Shown here: positions 35,662 to 44,231 of the stretch, piece after piece
Position numbering within the stretch: position 1 is the stretch's first letter
Layout: every line of letters starts with the position of its first letter
Origin: Gemmatimonadota bacterium
Lineage (GTDB): Bacteria > Gemmatimonadota > Gemmatimonadetes > Gemmatimonadales > GWC2-71-9
NCBI GenBank assembly: GCA_003222035.1
Contig: QHUS01000067.1
Coordinates: 1 to 59,811 of the forward strand
Direction of reading: 5' to 3'
DNA length: 59,811 nt
Position numbers and translations under genes: made by a program
The notes under the pieces: model-generated
The model's input: the letters and a program-made list of their open reading frames with translations, nothing else
Database searches by the model: none
Told to the model about the DNA's origin: nothing

Positions 35662-36798
35662 CTAGCGCATCGCGCGCAGCACCGTTAGCAGGAGCTCCTT
35701 CAGAGGGATCTCGGCTTCGAGTGCGGGGAGCAGCCCCACCGCCGCGGCGAGCACGAGCGGGCGGACCGCGCCAATCGTCAGAGGGATCGGTCGCATCCCG
35801 TCGACGACGGCGTAGGAGTTCGCGAGATCGGAAAGCGATTGGACGTCGCTCGTGCCGAGCAACTCGGCGTCGGGACCCTCCCGTTGGTCGATCCACCGGG
35901 CGTCGAAGCGGCGGGTGTAGCGGGCGGCGAGCTGGCCGTAATCCATCCTTCCACGGTTCCTGGCGCGGAATAGCTGCGGCATGAAGAACGCCATGGGCGC
36001 CAACATCCAAACCAGGATGAGAATGGGGATCCCCGCCATGGGAATCACGAGCGACGAGAGCTTGGCGCCGCCCACCAGGATGCGAGCGCGAAAATCGAAG
36101 CCATAGTTGACGGTCAGGCCGAACACCAGCATCGCAAGGGATGGAGCCACGGTTCCGAGAGCCCCGAGTCCCCCGGCGCGGTCCGGATGCGCCGGCATGA
36201 GTCGCAGCGGGACGCGGGAGAGGCCGAACAGGAAGCGCCACCACACGAGAATGCGCCACAGCCAGCGCAGGCGCACCATGTCGAATACCGCCAGCGACAC
36301 GAGGACGAACCACCAGCCCGCCAGACTGATGCGCTCACCGGTGCGCGCCCAACTCCCGGCGAACGGGAGAACCGCCACCTGGCGGCCCGCCAGCGATGCT
36401 CCGAACGCGAGCACGGTGATCAGCGCAAGCGCGAGGAGCGAGTCGCGCATGCGCGTCGCCCGCGCGACCGTCGCTTCGAACCGCGGCGAGTCTTCGGGTG
36501 CCACCAGACCGGTCGTCACGCACTGCTTCAACGCGCGAGCAATACTCCCCGCCACGGGCGGGCGGGCGAGCTGGAGGAGCGGCAAGCCGAGCAGCAGACG
36601 ACCGAGCACCAGGGGATCCCGGACCAGCGCGCCGAGCTGCCCTTCGATCCCGGCGAAGACCGCGAGCGGCAGCACGGCGACCGTGAGGAGCAGAGCGATG
36701 GGCCGTCCCACACCGGGAGGGTACCCCCTCTTGAATCCCAGGCGGTGCTCGAGGCGATCCAGGGGATCACCGTGGGTGAGGTCGAGGTCAGGAGCCAA
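35662..36798 (-). CDS. hypothetical multi-pass membrane protein
   Basis: 378 aa with about five to six hydrophobic segments (roughly residues 33-52, 60-75, 118-137, 155-175, 215-235 and 250-275) and two cytoplasmic-looking charged loops. LLALALITVLAFGASLAG and VIPMAGIPILILVWMLAP are membrane helices. I do not recognise the family. It overlaps the HdeD-like gene by 11 bases and is the last gene of that three-gene operon. Convergent with the DUF481-like gene. Confidence 0.75.
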   Translation of the reverse strand: MAPDLDLTHGDPLDRLEHRLGFKRGYPPGVGRPIALLLTVAVLPLAVFAGIEGQLGALVRDPLVLGRLLLGLPLLQLARPPVAGSIARALKQCVTTGLVAPEDSPRFEATVARATRMRDSLLALALITVLAFGASLAGRQVAVLPFAGSWARTGERISLAGWWFVLVSLAVFDMVRLRWLWRILVWWRFLFGLSRVPLRLMPAHPDRAGGLGALGTVAPSLAMLVFGLTVNYGFDFRARILVGGAKLSSLVIPMAGIPILILVWMLAPMAFFMPQLFRARNRGRMDYGQLAARYTRRFDARWIDQREGPDAELLGTSDVQSLSDLANSYAVVDGMRPIPLTIGAVRPLVLAAAVGLLPALEAEIPLKELLLTVLRAMR

Positions 36799-37366
36799 GC
36801 GCTGCGACCTCCTTGACGAACCGGCGCGCCCTGAAGGCCAGGAGCACCAGGAGGACCCCGAACACGACGGCGTACGCGGCGATCAGCCACAGCACGGCGA
36901 GGACTCCGGCGCCCGGGCGCGCGAGCAGGAGCGCGCCAAAGGCTACCGAGGCCGCGCCGCCGACCACCAGCAGCCATTCTCCCTGGATCTCCTTGCGCAG
37001 GCGGATCGCGGTGGCGATCTCGAGTACGCCCTTGACGAGCGCCCAGACGGCGATGTAGACGAGCAGCGCCACAGCGGTGAGGCCCGGAGCGGCGAACGTC
37101 ACGGCACCGACGCCGACCCCCACGATTCCTGCGAGCAGCAGCACCCACCAGTAGTCGTTGTCGTTGCGTCCCGCGATGGCGGTCCAGATGCCAAGGACGC
37201 CGTCCGCGGTGCAGTAAATCCCGAACACCAGCACCAGCGCGGCCAGCGAGAGGCCAGGGCGCAACCAGGTGAAGACGCCGAATGCGATCGCCACCAGGCC
37301 CCGCACGAGCAGGCGCCACCAGCCACGAGTCAGGATGGCGGCCAGGCGCCTTTCGATACCGTTCAT
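36788..37366 (-). CDS. HdeD family (DUF308) membrane protein
   Basis: 192 aa with six predicted TMs in three hairpins, the HdeD/DUF308 pattern: FGVFTWLRPGLSLAALVLVFG, LLLAGIVGVGVGAVTFAAPGLTAVALL and FGALLLARPGAGVLAVLWLI each show the LxxP-G-(x)-L repeat. The E. coli homologue is linked to acid resistance; here the role is unknown. Its ATG overlaps the stop of a small upstream ORF (TCATGA), with GAGGAGG five bases before it. Confidence 0.88.
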   Translation of the reverse strand: MNGIERRLAAILTRGWWRLLVRGLVAIAFGVFTWLRPGLSLAALVLVFGIYCTADGVLGIWTAIAGRNDNDYWWVLLLAGIVGVGVGAVTFAAPGLTAVALLVYIAVWALVKGVLEIATAIRLRKEIQGEWLLVVGGAASVAFGALLLARPGAGVLAVLWLIAAYAVVFGVLLVLLAFRARRFVKEVAALGS

Positions 37367-37500
37367 GATGTCCTCCTCATATGCTCGTTCCAGTATCGCA
37401 GCATCAAGAACGCGGCGGCGCAGGCGGCGGTGAACAGCAGCGTCAGCAGCTGCGCGAGCCGCCAGAACAGGTGGTCGATCAGACCTCCGCTATCCCGCAT
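37363..37500 (-). CDS. putative small membrane protein
   Basis: 45 aa from the ATG at 37500 (a GTG at 37512 would add four). One hydrophobic helix (FWRLAQLLTLLFTAACAAAFLML), then YWNEHMRRTS and a stop that overlaps the start of the HdeD-like gene by four bases. The coupling and a membrane helix argue for a real gene; no ribosome-binding site is evident upstream. Confidence 0.4.
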   Translation of the reverse strand: MRDSGGLIDHLFWRLAQLLTLLFTAACAAAFLMLRYWNEHMRRTS

Positions 37501-37599
37501 CGTGCGGCGCACGATGCTGTCGACGGAAACGCGACGGTCGCGACGTTGATGAAGCGCAGGCGTTCGGAGATGGCCTGACCGGCACCCGACCCGTCTCCT

Positions 37600-38268
37600 T
37601 TAAGGCTGTCGCAGGGCCACCCCTCCGCTGACGATTTCGAACTCGTCCCGCCGGTTCTTCGCCCACGCCGCCTCGTCGTGGCCTGGATCGAGCGGTCGCT
37701 CTTCGCCGTATGAAATCGTCGCGATACGGCCGGCGTCGATGCCGTGCTTCACGAGATACTGCTTGGCCGTGGCGGCGCGGCGGTTGCCGAGCGCGATGTT
37801 ATACTCGGCGGAGCCGCGCTCGTCACAGTGCCCGGCGACGCGGATCTTGATGTCGGGATTGGCCGTGAGCATCGCGACCTTCTGGTCGAGTACGGCAACG
37901 TCGCCGGTCATGATCTTCGACTTATCGAAATCGAACTGGATCATGGTGGCGAGAGTCGCGCGCATCTCGTCGGCGCCGCGGGCCACGGCCGCCAGCGAAT
38001 CAGCCGTGTGCTGCCGGGCGCGCTCTGCTTCCTCGCGCGCTTGGCGCTCCGCGTCCTCGCGGGCCTTGCGCTCCGCCTCCTCGCGCGCCTGCCGCTCCGC
38101 CTCCGCCTGCCGCGCCTGCTCTGCCGCCGCTGCCGAGTCCGCGTTGAGCTGGGGCGTGGCGATCGTGGTGGGCTTGCTGCCGCCGCAGGCCGCGACGAGC
38201 GCGATGACACAGCCCAACCCGACGGTCAGCAGAAGTCTCGAATACGTCCGGCCGGTGGTCTTATCCAT
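37600..38268 (-). CDS. pal: Pal / OmpA-family peptidoglycan-associated lipoprotein
   Basis: 222 aa with GGAGA upstream of the ATG. Lipoprotein signal GCVIALVAAC; then a long charged helix of alternating Ala/Glu/Arg (QAREEAERKAREDAERQ-type repeats, about residues 50-90); then an OmpA C-terminal domain with FDFDKSKI, the diagnostic AGHCDERGSAEYNIALGNRRA segment and RRDEFEIV. It ties the outer membrane to peptidoglycan. No tolAB or tolQ genes are nearby, unlike a typical tol-pal locus. Operator d lies 75 bp upstream. Confidence 0.9.
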   Translation of the reverse strand: MDKTTGRTYSRLLLTVGLGCVIALVAACGGSKPTTIATPQLNADSAAAAEQARQAEAERQAREEAERKAREDAERQAREEAERARQHTADSLAAVARGADEMRATLATMIQFDFDKSKIMTGDVAVLDQKVAMLTANPDIKIRVAGHCDERGSAEYNIALGNRRAATAKQYLVKHGIDAGRIATISYGEERPLDPGHDEAAWAKNRRDEFEIVSGGVALRQP

Positions 38269-38343
38269 AGTTTTGTCTCCTTACCTGTCACCTTTCGCCG
38301 ATTCCCATCTGGTTAAGACTCGCCCCGGTCAGGGTCGACGCGA

Positions 38344-38359
38344 TTGACCTTTGGTGCAA
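38344..38359. promoter_or_regulatory. operator d: TTGACCTTTGGTGCAA
   Basis: Identical to operator c. The flanks extend the dyad (GCGA before, TCGC after). It lies 75 bp before the Pal start codon at 38268. Confidence 0.75.
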
Positions 38360-38384
38360 TCGCACGGCAACCGTAGCGGCCGAT

Positions 38385-39332
38385 TCACCTCGAGACAGGA
38401 AGCAACGTGGTTTGCCACGTCAGGCTGAACGTGTCGAAATCGCCCCCCAACCGCACCGACGCGCCGGTCGACCACGCCGCCTTGATCGAATGGATGCGCC
38501 AAACCGGCACGGACAGGGTGAGGCCCGCGCGGGCGTTCTCCTCCCGTTCGGTCGCGGGCTGCCCGTCCACCACGCTGCGGCCGCCGGCGTAGAACGTCGC
38601 ATCGGCCGCCAGCCAGAAGCGGGGCTTGAACGTGTAGGCGACGTGCGACTGCACGGACATGAGCGGCCGCACGTCCTTGGAGTGGCCTCCCCAGTACGAC
38701 GAGTTCTGGGTGAAGAACCAGCAGCCGGTATAGAGCTCCAGGGTCCAGGGGCCCGCCGGGTGCGACACTCCGACTTCGGGTTTGAAGCCCCAGCGGTTGG
38801 TGCCGAGGTTGATGAGCTTGTCCGGGAAATACTGTCCCGTCGGGACCGCTGTCGTCAGGCTGATGCCCACGATGGTGCCGGGCGTGCGCCGGGCGAACGC
38901 CGCGAGGGGCAGAGCCTGGCCGCCCACGAGACTGATTGCCAGGCGCAGCCTCGCGTCGGCCAGTCCCGAACGCTCGATCGAACTCGCCGTCTCGGCGACC
39001 TTGCCCGTGACGGTGCCCCAGGCGTAGGGAAATGCCACCGAGGCGCTCGCGCTGCGTCCCGCCAGTGCGAAAGTGCCGCCGGCGCCCAGGACCACGGAGT
39101 GCAGGGTTGCCCGCACGTCACTGACCGGCGACGTCGGATCCAGCACCACATTGCCAGTGGTGGTGACGAACGCCGCGACGGCGAACCGCACCCCGATCGG
39201 GTTGGCCGCATACGCCCGAGGTTCCAGCTCCTGGCAGCGCGCCTGGTCCGGCCGGACGAGTAGGGCCGAGTGCAGCACCAGTAGCTTGTGAATCGATCGT
39301 GCGAGTCGCTCGTTACGGACGGTGAAACGCAT
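38385..39332 (-). CDS. Phenol_MetA_deg family outer membrane protein
   Basis: About 315 aa from the ATG at 39332; no good ribosome-binding site is visible and the start is uncertain. The mature-like start QELEPRAYAANPIGVRF is typical of the PF13557 transporter-like family, as are GTIVGISLTTAVPTGQY, DKLINLGTNRWGFKPEVGVS and GGRSVVDG. Members are predicted outer-membrane barrels named after one phenol-degradation cluster; the substrate is unknown. Operator e lies 84 bp upstream. Confidence 0.82.
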   Translation of the reverse strand: MRFTVRNERLARSIHKLLVLHSALLVRPDQARCQELEPRAYAANPIGVRFAVAAFVTTTGNVVLDPTSPVSDVRATLHSVVLGAGGTFALAGRSASASVAFPYAWGTVTGKVAETASSIERSGLADARLRLAISLVGGQALPLAAFARRTPGTIVGISLTTAVPTGQYFPDKLINLGTNRWGFKPEVGVSHPAGPWTLELYTGCWFFTQNSSYWGGHSKDVRPLMSVQSHVAYTFKPRFWLAADATFYAGGRSVVDGQPATEREENARAGLTLSVPVWRIHSIKAAWSTGASVRLGGDFDTFSLTWQTTLLPVSR

Positions 39333-39416
39333 AGGAGAGCGCGAACAGTACGTTGACCGTCCGCACCTTGAGCTGCGCATTGAGCTGACGGTCGCCCCGG
39401 CACCGGACTTCCAGAA

Positions 39417-39432
39417 TTGACCTTTCGTGCAA
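39417..39432. promoter_or_regulatory. operator e: TTGACCTTTCGTGCAA
   Basis: One base different from operators c and d. It lies 84 bp before the barrel gene start at 39332, and 60 bp from operator f, which faces the opposite gene. Confidence 0.7.
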
Positions 39433-39492
39433 CGCGCTTCCCGCGCACCAGTCAACGAGCCTTCACGCCCGAACGGGGCCCACGGCGCGCAC

Positions 39493-39508
39493 TAGCACCT
39501 TAGGACAA
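39493..39508. promoter_or_regulatory. operator f: TAGCACCTTAGGACAA
   Basis: One end has TAG in place of TTG; the core ACC-TTA-GG and the CAA end are kept. It lies 35 bp before the PI-PLC-domain gene start, the shortest spacing in the set, so it may overlap the promoter differently. Confidence 0.5.
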
Positions 39509-39543
39509 TCGCGCCGCGGCACCCGGGGTGAGTTGTTCAGTCC

Positions 39544-41691
39544 ATGACGCCCGTCCGCTCGGCCCGGACTTCGACCACTCTCTTTGTCCTGGGGGGGGTG
39601 TTCGTCTGGACAGCGCTGATCGTGGGCGGTGCCGCTCGCGGCATCCTTCGTTCCGATGTGTTCGCGCGCCGCCTGGCCGCGACCCTGTCGGACGAGCGGG
39701 TCGCCAACTACGTCTCCGCCCGAATCACGGACGGCATCATATCCCAGCGGCCCAATCTCGTCGGTGTTCGTCCGCTCCTCCAGTCGGCGGTCAGCGCGGT
39801 GGTGACTTCGGCACCATTCCGCGCGGTGGTGCGCACGACGGCGCGCACGGCGCACCACTCGCTGTTCGAGTCCGCCGGCCGCAACCTCGTGCTCTCGCTT
39901 CCCGACGTGTCGGTGCTCGTCCGCGGGGCGCTCGCCAACGCCAGTCCCGACCTCGCGGCCAAGATTCCGCCCGGGATCGAAGCGACCCTCGTCTCGCCCG
40001 AAGCGCAGCGCGCCTTCACGCGCTTCATCGCTGCCTGGGTGCTGCTCGGGCGCGTCCTCTGGGCGGCGTGGGTCATGCTCGCGCTCGGCCTAGCGGCGGG
40101 CGTCGTGGCGATCTGGGTGGCGCCGGACCGCCGCACCGCACTCGTACGAGCGGGCGGCGCGCTCTTCGCCGTCGGGCTCGTCCTGATCGCCGTTCTCCCC
40201 GCCGGCCGCCTCGTCGCCGCCGCGCTCACGCGGGATCCAGCGCTACGCGGCGTCGTGCACGGCCTGTGGGTGGCGTTTTTCGGCCCCGTCAAGCCGCTGG
40301 CCGTGATCGCGGGCTCGGCCGGCGTAGTGCTCGCGGCCGCTGGGTCGACCATGCTCGAAGCCGTGGATCCGTTCACCCGGCTCAAGGCACTCCTCGGGTG
40401 GCTCACCGCTCCGCTACATCCCACCGCCCACATCGGTCGCGCGATCCTGCTGCTGGCGGCGGGCACGTACGCCGCCGTCGCTCCCGCCCGCGCCGCCGCG
40501 GGGTTCATCGCGGTCGCGGGTCTCCTACTCGTCTTTCTGGGCCTGCGTGAGGTCTTCCGCCTCGTGCTCGCGACCGTGCCCGGGGCGGTCGCGGCTCCCA
40601 CCGGCCGCACCGACGCACGGGCGTGGAGGATCGTCGCGGTCATGGGTGTCGTGCTGGCTGCGGCGCTGGGCGGCGGGGCGTTCCTCGTCTTGCGCTCGCC
40701 CCCCACGCCTCCGGAGACGGCGGGCGTCGTGAGCGTGTGCAACGGTTCGGAGAAGTTGTGCGACCGGCGGGTCGATCAGGTCGTGTTCCCCGCTGCTCAC
40801 AACGCCATGTCGAACGCCGAGATCCCAGGGTGGCTGTTCCCGCACCACAACCACGCCTTCCCGCGCCAGCTCGAGGATGGCGTGCGCGCCCTCCTCATCG
40901 ACGTGCACTATGGCGTCCCCGCTGGCGGCCACGTGATCACCGATATGGCGCGCGAGGGGACCACGAAGGACAAAATTCAGGAGGTGCTCGGCCCGGAGGC
41001 CACGGACGCCGCGCTGCGCATCCGGAGCCGGTTTCTTGGTAAGGAGTCGGGCGCTTCGGCCTTGTACTTCTGCCACGGATTCTGCGAGCTGGGCGCCTAC
41101 CCGGTCCTGCCGGCGCTCGAAGGCGTGCGCGCATTTCTGGTCGCGAACCCCGGCGAGGTCGTGTTGGTGGTGGTCGAAGACTATGTCACCCCCGAGGACC
41201 TCGCCCGCGCGTTCCAGGACGCGGGGCTCATGGACCTCATTTACACGGGGCCAGTCGCTCCGCCGCTGCCGACACTGCGCCAGCTCATCGACCAGGGGCA
41301 GCGGCTCCTGGTGTTCACGGAATCCGGCAAGCCGGGCGTTCCTTGGCTGAGGCCGGCGTTCGAGTCCATGCAAGAGACGCCCTATTCCTTCCACAAGCCT
41401 GCGGACTTCTCTTGCCGCCCGAATCGCGGCGGCACGACGCCCCCGTTGTTTCAGATCAATCACTGGATCGAGACAACTCCGGCGCCCAAGCCCTCAAACG
41501 CCGAGATCGTGAACGCCTACGATTTCCTGCTCAAGCGGGCGCGCGCCTGCGAGCAGGAGCGTCACCGGCTGCCGAACGTCATCGCGGTCGACTTCTACGA
41601 TGTGGGGGACCTGTTCCGGGTGGCCCGGACGCTGAACCGCCTGGACGAGGTGGCGCGGGCGCCCGGCGCCGCGAACCCCGGTCAGAGGTGA
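39544..41691 (+). CDS. membrane protein with C-terminal PI-PLC X-like catalytic domain
   Basis: 715 aa. N-terminal TM (about residues 13-33), an extracytoplasmic region, then about six further TMs (roughly 160-380), then a soluble domain from about residue 395. That domain has VVFPAAHNAMS and ALLIDVHYG, matching the His-containing and acidic motifs of phosphatidylinositol-specific phospholipase C X domains, with NPGEVVLVVVEDY and TESGKPGVPWLRP downstream. It probably cleaves a phosphodiester lipid or glycan outside the cytoplasm; the substrate is unknown. It is convergent with the REC-only gene (four-base gap). Confidence 0.8.
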   Translation: MTPVRSARTSTTLFVLGGVFVWTALIVGGAARGILRSDVFARRLAATLSDERVANYVSARITDGIISQRPNLVGVRPLLQSAVSAVVTSAPFRAVVRTTARTAHHSLFESAGRNLVLSLPDVSVLVRGALANASPDLAAKIPPGIEATLVSPEAQRAFTRFIAAWVLLGRVLWAAWVMLALGLAAGVVAIWVAPDRRTALVRAGGALFAVGLVLIAVLPAGRLVAAALTRDPALRGVVHGLWVAFFGPVKPLAVIAGSAGVVLAAAGSTMLEAVDPFTRLKALLGWLTAPLHPTAHIGRAILLLAAGTYAAVAPARAAAGFIAVAGLLLVFLGLREVFRLVLATVPGAVAAPTGRTDARAWRIVAVMGVVLAAALGGGAFLVLRSPPTPPETAGVVSVCNGSEKLCDRRVDQVVFPAAHNAMSNAEIPGWLFPHHNHAFPRQLEDGVRALLIDVHYGVPAGGHVITDMAREGTTKDKIQEVLGPEATDAALRIRSRFLGKESGASALYFCHGFCELGAYPVLPALEGVRAFLVANPGEVVLVVVEDYVTPEDLARAFQDAGLMDLIYTGPVAPPLPTLRQLIDQGQRLLVFTESGKPGVPWLRPAFESMQETPYSFHKPADFSCRPNRGGTTPPLFQINHWIETTPAPKPSNAEIVNAYDFLLKRARACEQERHRLPNVIAVDFYDVGDLFRVARTLNRLDEVARAPGAANPGQR

Positions 41692-41695
41692 CCGG

Positions 41696-42079
41696 CTAGC
41701 TACTGGCGCCGATCGCGCGCCTGATCGCGTCGAGCAGGGCCTCGGCATCTACCGGCTTGTACAAGTAAGCGCACGCTCCGGCGGCGAGGGACCGTGTGCG
41801 CATCGTATCGTCGTCGCGTCCGGTGATCACGACGGCGGGAATGCTGGTCCCACGCTCCTGCAGGATCGCCTGCGCCTCCAGCCCACCACATTCCGGCATC
41901 TCCGCATCGAGGACCAGGCAGTCGGGACGGTATTCATCCAGCGATGCGAACAGCTGCTGCGCCGACACGAACGTTCGCGCCTCGAGCCCGTACGCGTTGC
42001 ACAACCGCCGCAGCGCGACGCGCACCGACTCCTCGTCATCGACGATGGCGATCAGCGGCCGTCGGTCCGTCATTCGCAT
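41696..42079 (-). CDS. single-domain response regulator (REC only)
   Basis: 127 aa CheY-like receiver with no output domain. Acidic pocket IVDDEE, phospho-acceptor Asp in LVLDAEMPE, Thr in VITGRDD and Lys in YKPVD. The gene overlaps the 3' end of the MASE1 kinase gene by 44 bases (the ATG at 42073 would shorten this slightly). It probably receives phosphate from that kinase or acts as a phosphate sink in a relay; there is no DNA-binding domain. Confidence 0.88.
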   Translation of the reverse strand: MRMTDRRPLIAIVDDEESVRVALRRLCNAYGLEARTFVSAQQLFASLDEYRPDCLVLDAEMPECGGLEAQAILQERGTSIPAVVITGRDDDTMRTRSLAAGACAYLYKPVDAEALLDAIRRAIGASS

Positions 42080-43670
42080 GGTCCATGGGCAGCAGCAGAT
42101 GGAAGGTGGCGCCTCGGAGTAGATTGTTCTCCCCCCAGAGTCGTCCCCCGTGAGCGCTCACAATCGATCGGCCGATCGCGAGGCCCAGCCCGAGCCCGGT
42201 TTTTTTGGTCGTGAAGAAGGGCTCGAACACGCGATCCTCACGACCCTGCGGTAATCCCGTGCCCGAGTCCGCGATCAGCACCTCGACGTATTCCGAGTCC
42301 TGTCGCGCAACCCGCAATCGCAGGCGTCGGTCGGGCGCGGGCGTGGCGCTCATCGACTCGCAGCCGTTGACGACCAGGTTCAGCACGACCTGCAGCAGCT
42401 GTACCGGATCGCCCCGCACGCGCGGTAACCCCGGCGCGATCTGGGTCTCCACCTGGACGCCCGATCGCTCGACCGTGCCGCGGCTCAACGCCAGCGCGTC
42501 GCCCACCGTGGTCTCCATCGCGAGCATCTCGAAGTGCGGCTCCTCCTTCTCCAGGAGCGACCGCAGGCGGCCGATGACGTTGGCCGCGAATTTGTCCTGC
42601 TCCGCGATGTCCTCGAGTATGGCTCGCACTTCCCGGAGATCTACGCCATCTCGTGTCAGCAGGACCTGGGCTGCCTCCGCGTTCGCCAGGATCGCCGTCA
42701 GTGGCTGGCGCAGCTCGTGTGCAAGGGAACTGGATAGCTCACCGGCAGTCGCCACACGCGTGAGGTGAGCCAGCTGAGTGCGATGCGCTTGCAGAGCGTC
42801 CTCGACGCGTTCGCGCTCCCAGATGACGGCCGCGAGCAACATGACCGGCGTACACATCACGATCCAAAACAGCTGCAGCGACAGGACCCGATCGGCATGG
42901 GTCATTAGCACAAAGGGCCCGAGCTGCCGCGCCGTCCCCCACACGGAGAGGGCCGCGACGCCCAGCAGGGCCGTGCTGGCTCCCACGGGTCCGAACCGGA
43001 CGGCGACCCACAGCAGGGGCGGGAAAACCCAGAGGAGCGGAACGCCCACCGCGATCTCGGGTCCCGTACCGAAGGCGACCATCCCCACCGCCAGCACCGA
43101 CAGCACGACGGCTCCCGCTTCCCACAGCCGGCGCGCGGAGAGCTCCTTCAGCCGGTGCACGGGAAACTGCGCCCATAGGAGCACGACGGGCGCCACGAGC
43201 AGCAGCACCGTGGCGTTCGACAGGGTGACGCGCAGCAACGTGGTGGCGAGCGTGGAGCCTGGTGCGAGCTCGAGGTGAAACAGCGCGCGGACGAACGCTG
43301 GCGTGGTGAATGCGTACAGCGCCGGAAGGACGAACGCGATGGCGCTGTACGCGAACACCTGTCGCCGGGTTTCGAAGGTCAGGGGGAGTCCCGGCACGCG
43401 GCGGAGTACCAGCGCGGTCGACGTGATGAAGAGCGCGTTCCCCGCGATCTGCCACGCCGCGCGCCAAGCCGGGGTGACGGAGGCGACGGCGACGGCGTGG
43501 GCCAATGCGGTGGCGACGAGCACCACCCACCAGCGTCTCGTGGGCGTGAGGAGTAGCGCCGCGAGCAGGACGGCATTCGCGGGCCACACAACGCCGATCT
43601 GAGAGTCCTGAAACCGGAACCCCAGGCCCAGCCGCGCGGCCAGGTAGTAGCTGACCGCCAGCAGGACCAT
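42036..43670 (-). CDS. MASE1-domain histidine kinase (FixL-like)
   Basis: About 544 aa from the ATG at 43670; the frame is open upstream but lies over the REC gene, and a TTG at 43697 is another option. Residues 1-280 form a MASE1 multi-TM sensor domain (SYYLAARLGLGFRF, VWPANAVLLAALLLTP). Then the H-box ELSSSLAHELRQPLTAI, an X-region ending DKFAANVIGRLRSLLE, N-box NLVVNGCES, G1 IADSGTGLPQ and G2 TGLGLGLAIG. The AHEL-QPL H-box and the long spacer are typical of the FixL/HPK4 group, which usually pair with FixJ-type regulators. Flanked by two REC-only genes. Confidence 0.9.
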   Translation of the reverse strand: MVLLAVSYYLAARLGLGFRFQDSQIGVVWPANAVLLAALLLTPTRRWWVVLVATALAHAVAVASVTPAWRAAWQIAGNALFITSTALVLRRVPGLPLTFETRRQVFAYSAIAFVLPALYAFTTPAFVRALFHLELAPGSTLATTLLRVTLSNATVLLLVAPVVLLWAQFPVHRLKELSARRLWEAGAVVLSVLAVGMVAFGTGPEIAVGVPLLWVFPPLLWVAVRFGPVGASTALLGVAALSVWGTARQLGPFVLMTHADRVLSLQLFWIVMCTPVMLLAAVIWERERVEDALQAHRTQLAHLTRVATAGELSSSLAHELRQPLTAILANAEAAQVLLTRDGVDLREVRAILEDIAEQDKFAANVIGRLRSLLEKEEPHFEMLAMETTVGDALALSRGTVERSGVQVETQIAPGLPRVRGDPVQLLQVVLNLVVNGCESMSATPAPDRRLRLRVARQDSEYVEVLIADSGTGLPQGREDRVFEPFFTTKKTGLGLGLAIGRSIVSAHGGRLWGENNLLRGATFHLLLPMDHANDGPTAADRHRR

Positions 43671-43701
43671 GGAGGAGCCGAGCCGTAGAGTCCTCAAGCC
43701 T

Positions 43702-44112
43702 TCAATTGTGGTCGGGTCGCGCGCCAGGGTGGGTGGGCAGCAGGACACGATGGATGGCGTCGAGCAGCGCGGTCTCGTCGAACGGCTTGCGCAGGTAGGC
43801 CTGTCCCGTCGCCTCGATGCGTTCGCGCAGCGCCGCATCGTCGTGCGCGGTAATGAAGACGATGGGAAAATGCACGCCCGTGTCCGCCAGGTAGGCCTCG
43901 AGGTCCAGGCCTCCCATCCCCTCGAAGTGAATGTCGAGCACCAGGCAGTGGAGCGTCCAGGACTGGTGGGTCTCGAGGAACCCCTCGGTGGACGCGAACG
44001 GCACGACACTGAACCCTGCCGAACGCAGCAATCGGGAGACCGACTTCAGGACCGACGGATCGTCATCGATGACGCCGATCACCGGTGTCGCGGACTGCTT
44101 CGTGAGCACCAT
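43702..44112 (-). CDS. single-domain response regulator (REC only)
   Basis: 136 aa receiver: IDDDP pocket, phospho-acceptor in LVLDIHFEG, Thr in FITAHDD, Lys in LRKPF. No DNA-binding region; the C-terminus is a short His/Pro-rich tail. It lies just upstream of the MASE1 kinase gene, and operator g is 88 bp upstream of it, making it the first gene of a REC-kinase-REC operon. Confidence 0.88.
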   Translation of the reverse strand: MVLTKQSATPVIGVIDDDPSVLKSVSRLLRSAGFSVVPFASTEGFLETHQSWTLHCLVLDIHFEGMGGLDLEAYLADTGVHFPIVFITAHDDAALRERIEATGQAYLRKPFDETALLDAIHRVLLPTHPGARPDHN

Positions 44113-44200
44113 TCCGGTCCCGTGTGAGAGCCCGTGTTCCCCTGCGCGGCGCGCGGGGGAGACCCACGCTCACTATAGGCCCGGAACGGGCGTCTGGAAT

Positions 44201-44216
44201 GTGACCTTAGGTCAAC
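44201..44216. promoter_or_regulatory. operator g: GTGACCTTAGGTCAAC
   Basis: Contains TGACCTTAGGTCA, a nearly perfect symmetric dyad. It lies 88 bp upstream of the REC-kinase-REC operon and just after the 3' end of the FixJ-type regulator gene; a 12-base C run (44219-44230) separates the two. Confidence 0.7.
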
Positions 44217-44231
44217 TACCCCCCCCCCCCG

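Noticed and set aside
37589-37600. CCTTTAAGG symmetric sequence near the Pal stop
   Set aside because: Resembles the operator centre but lacks the TTG/CAA ends and is not upstream of a gene start.
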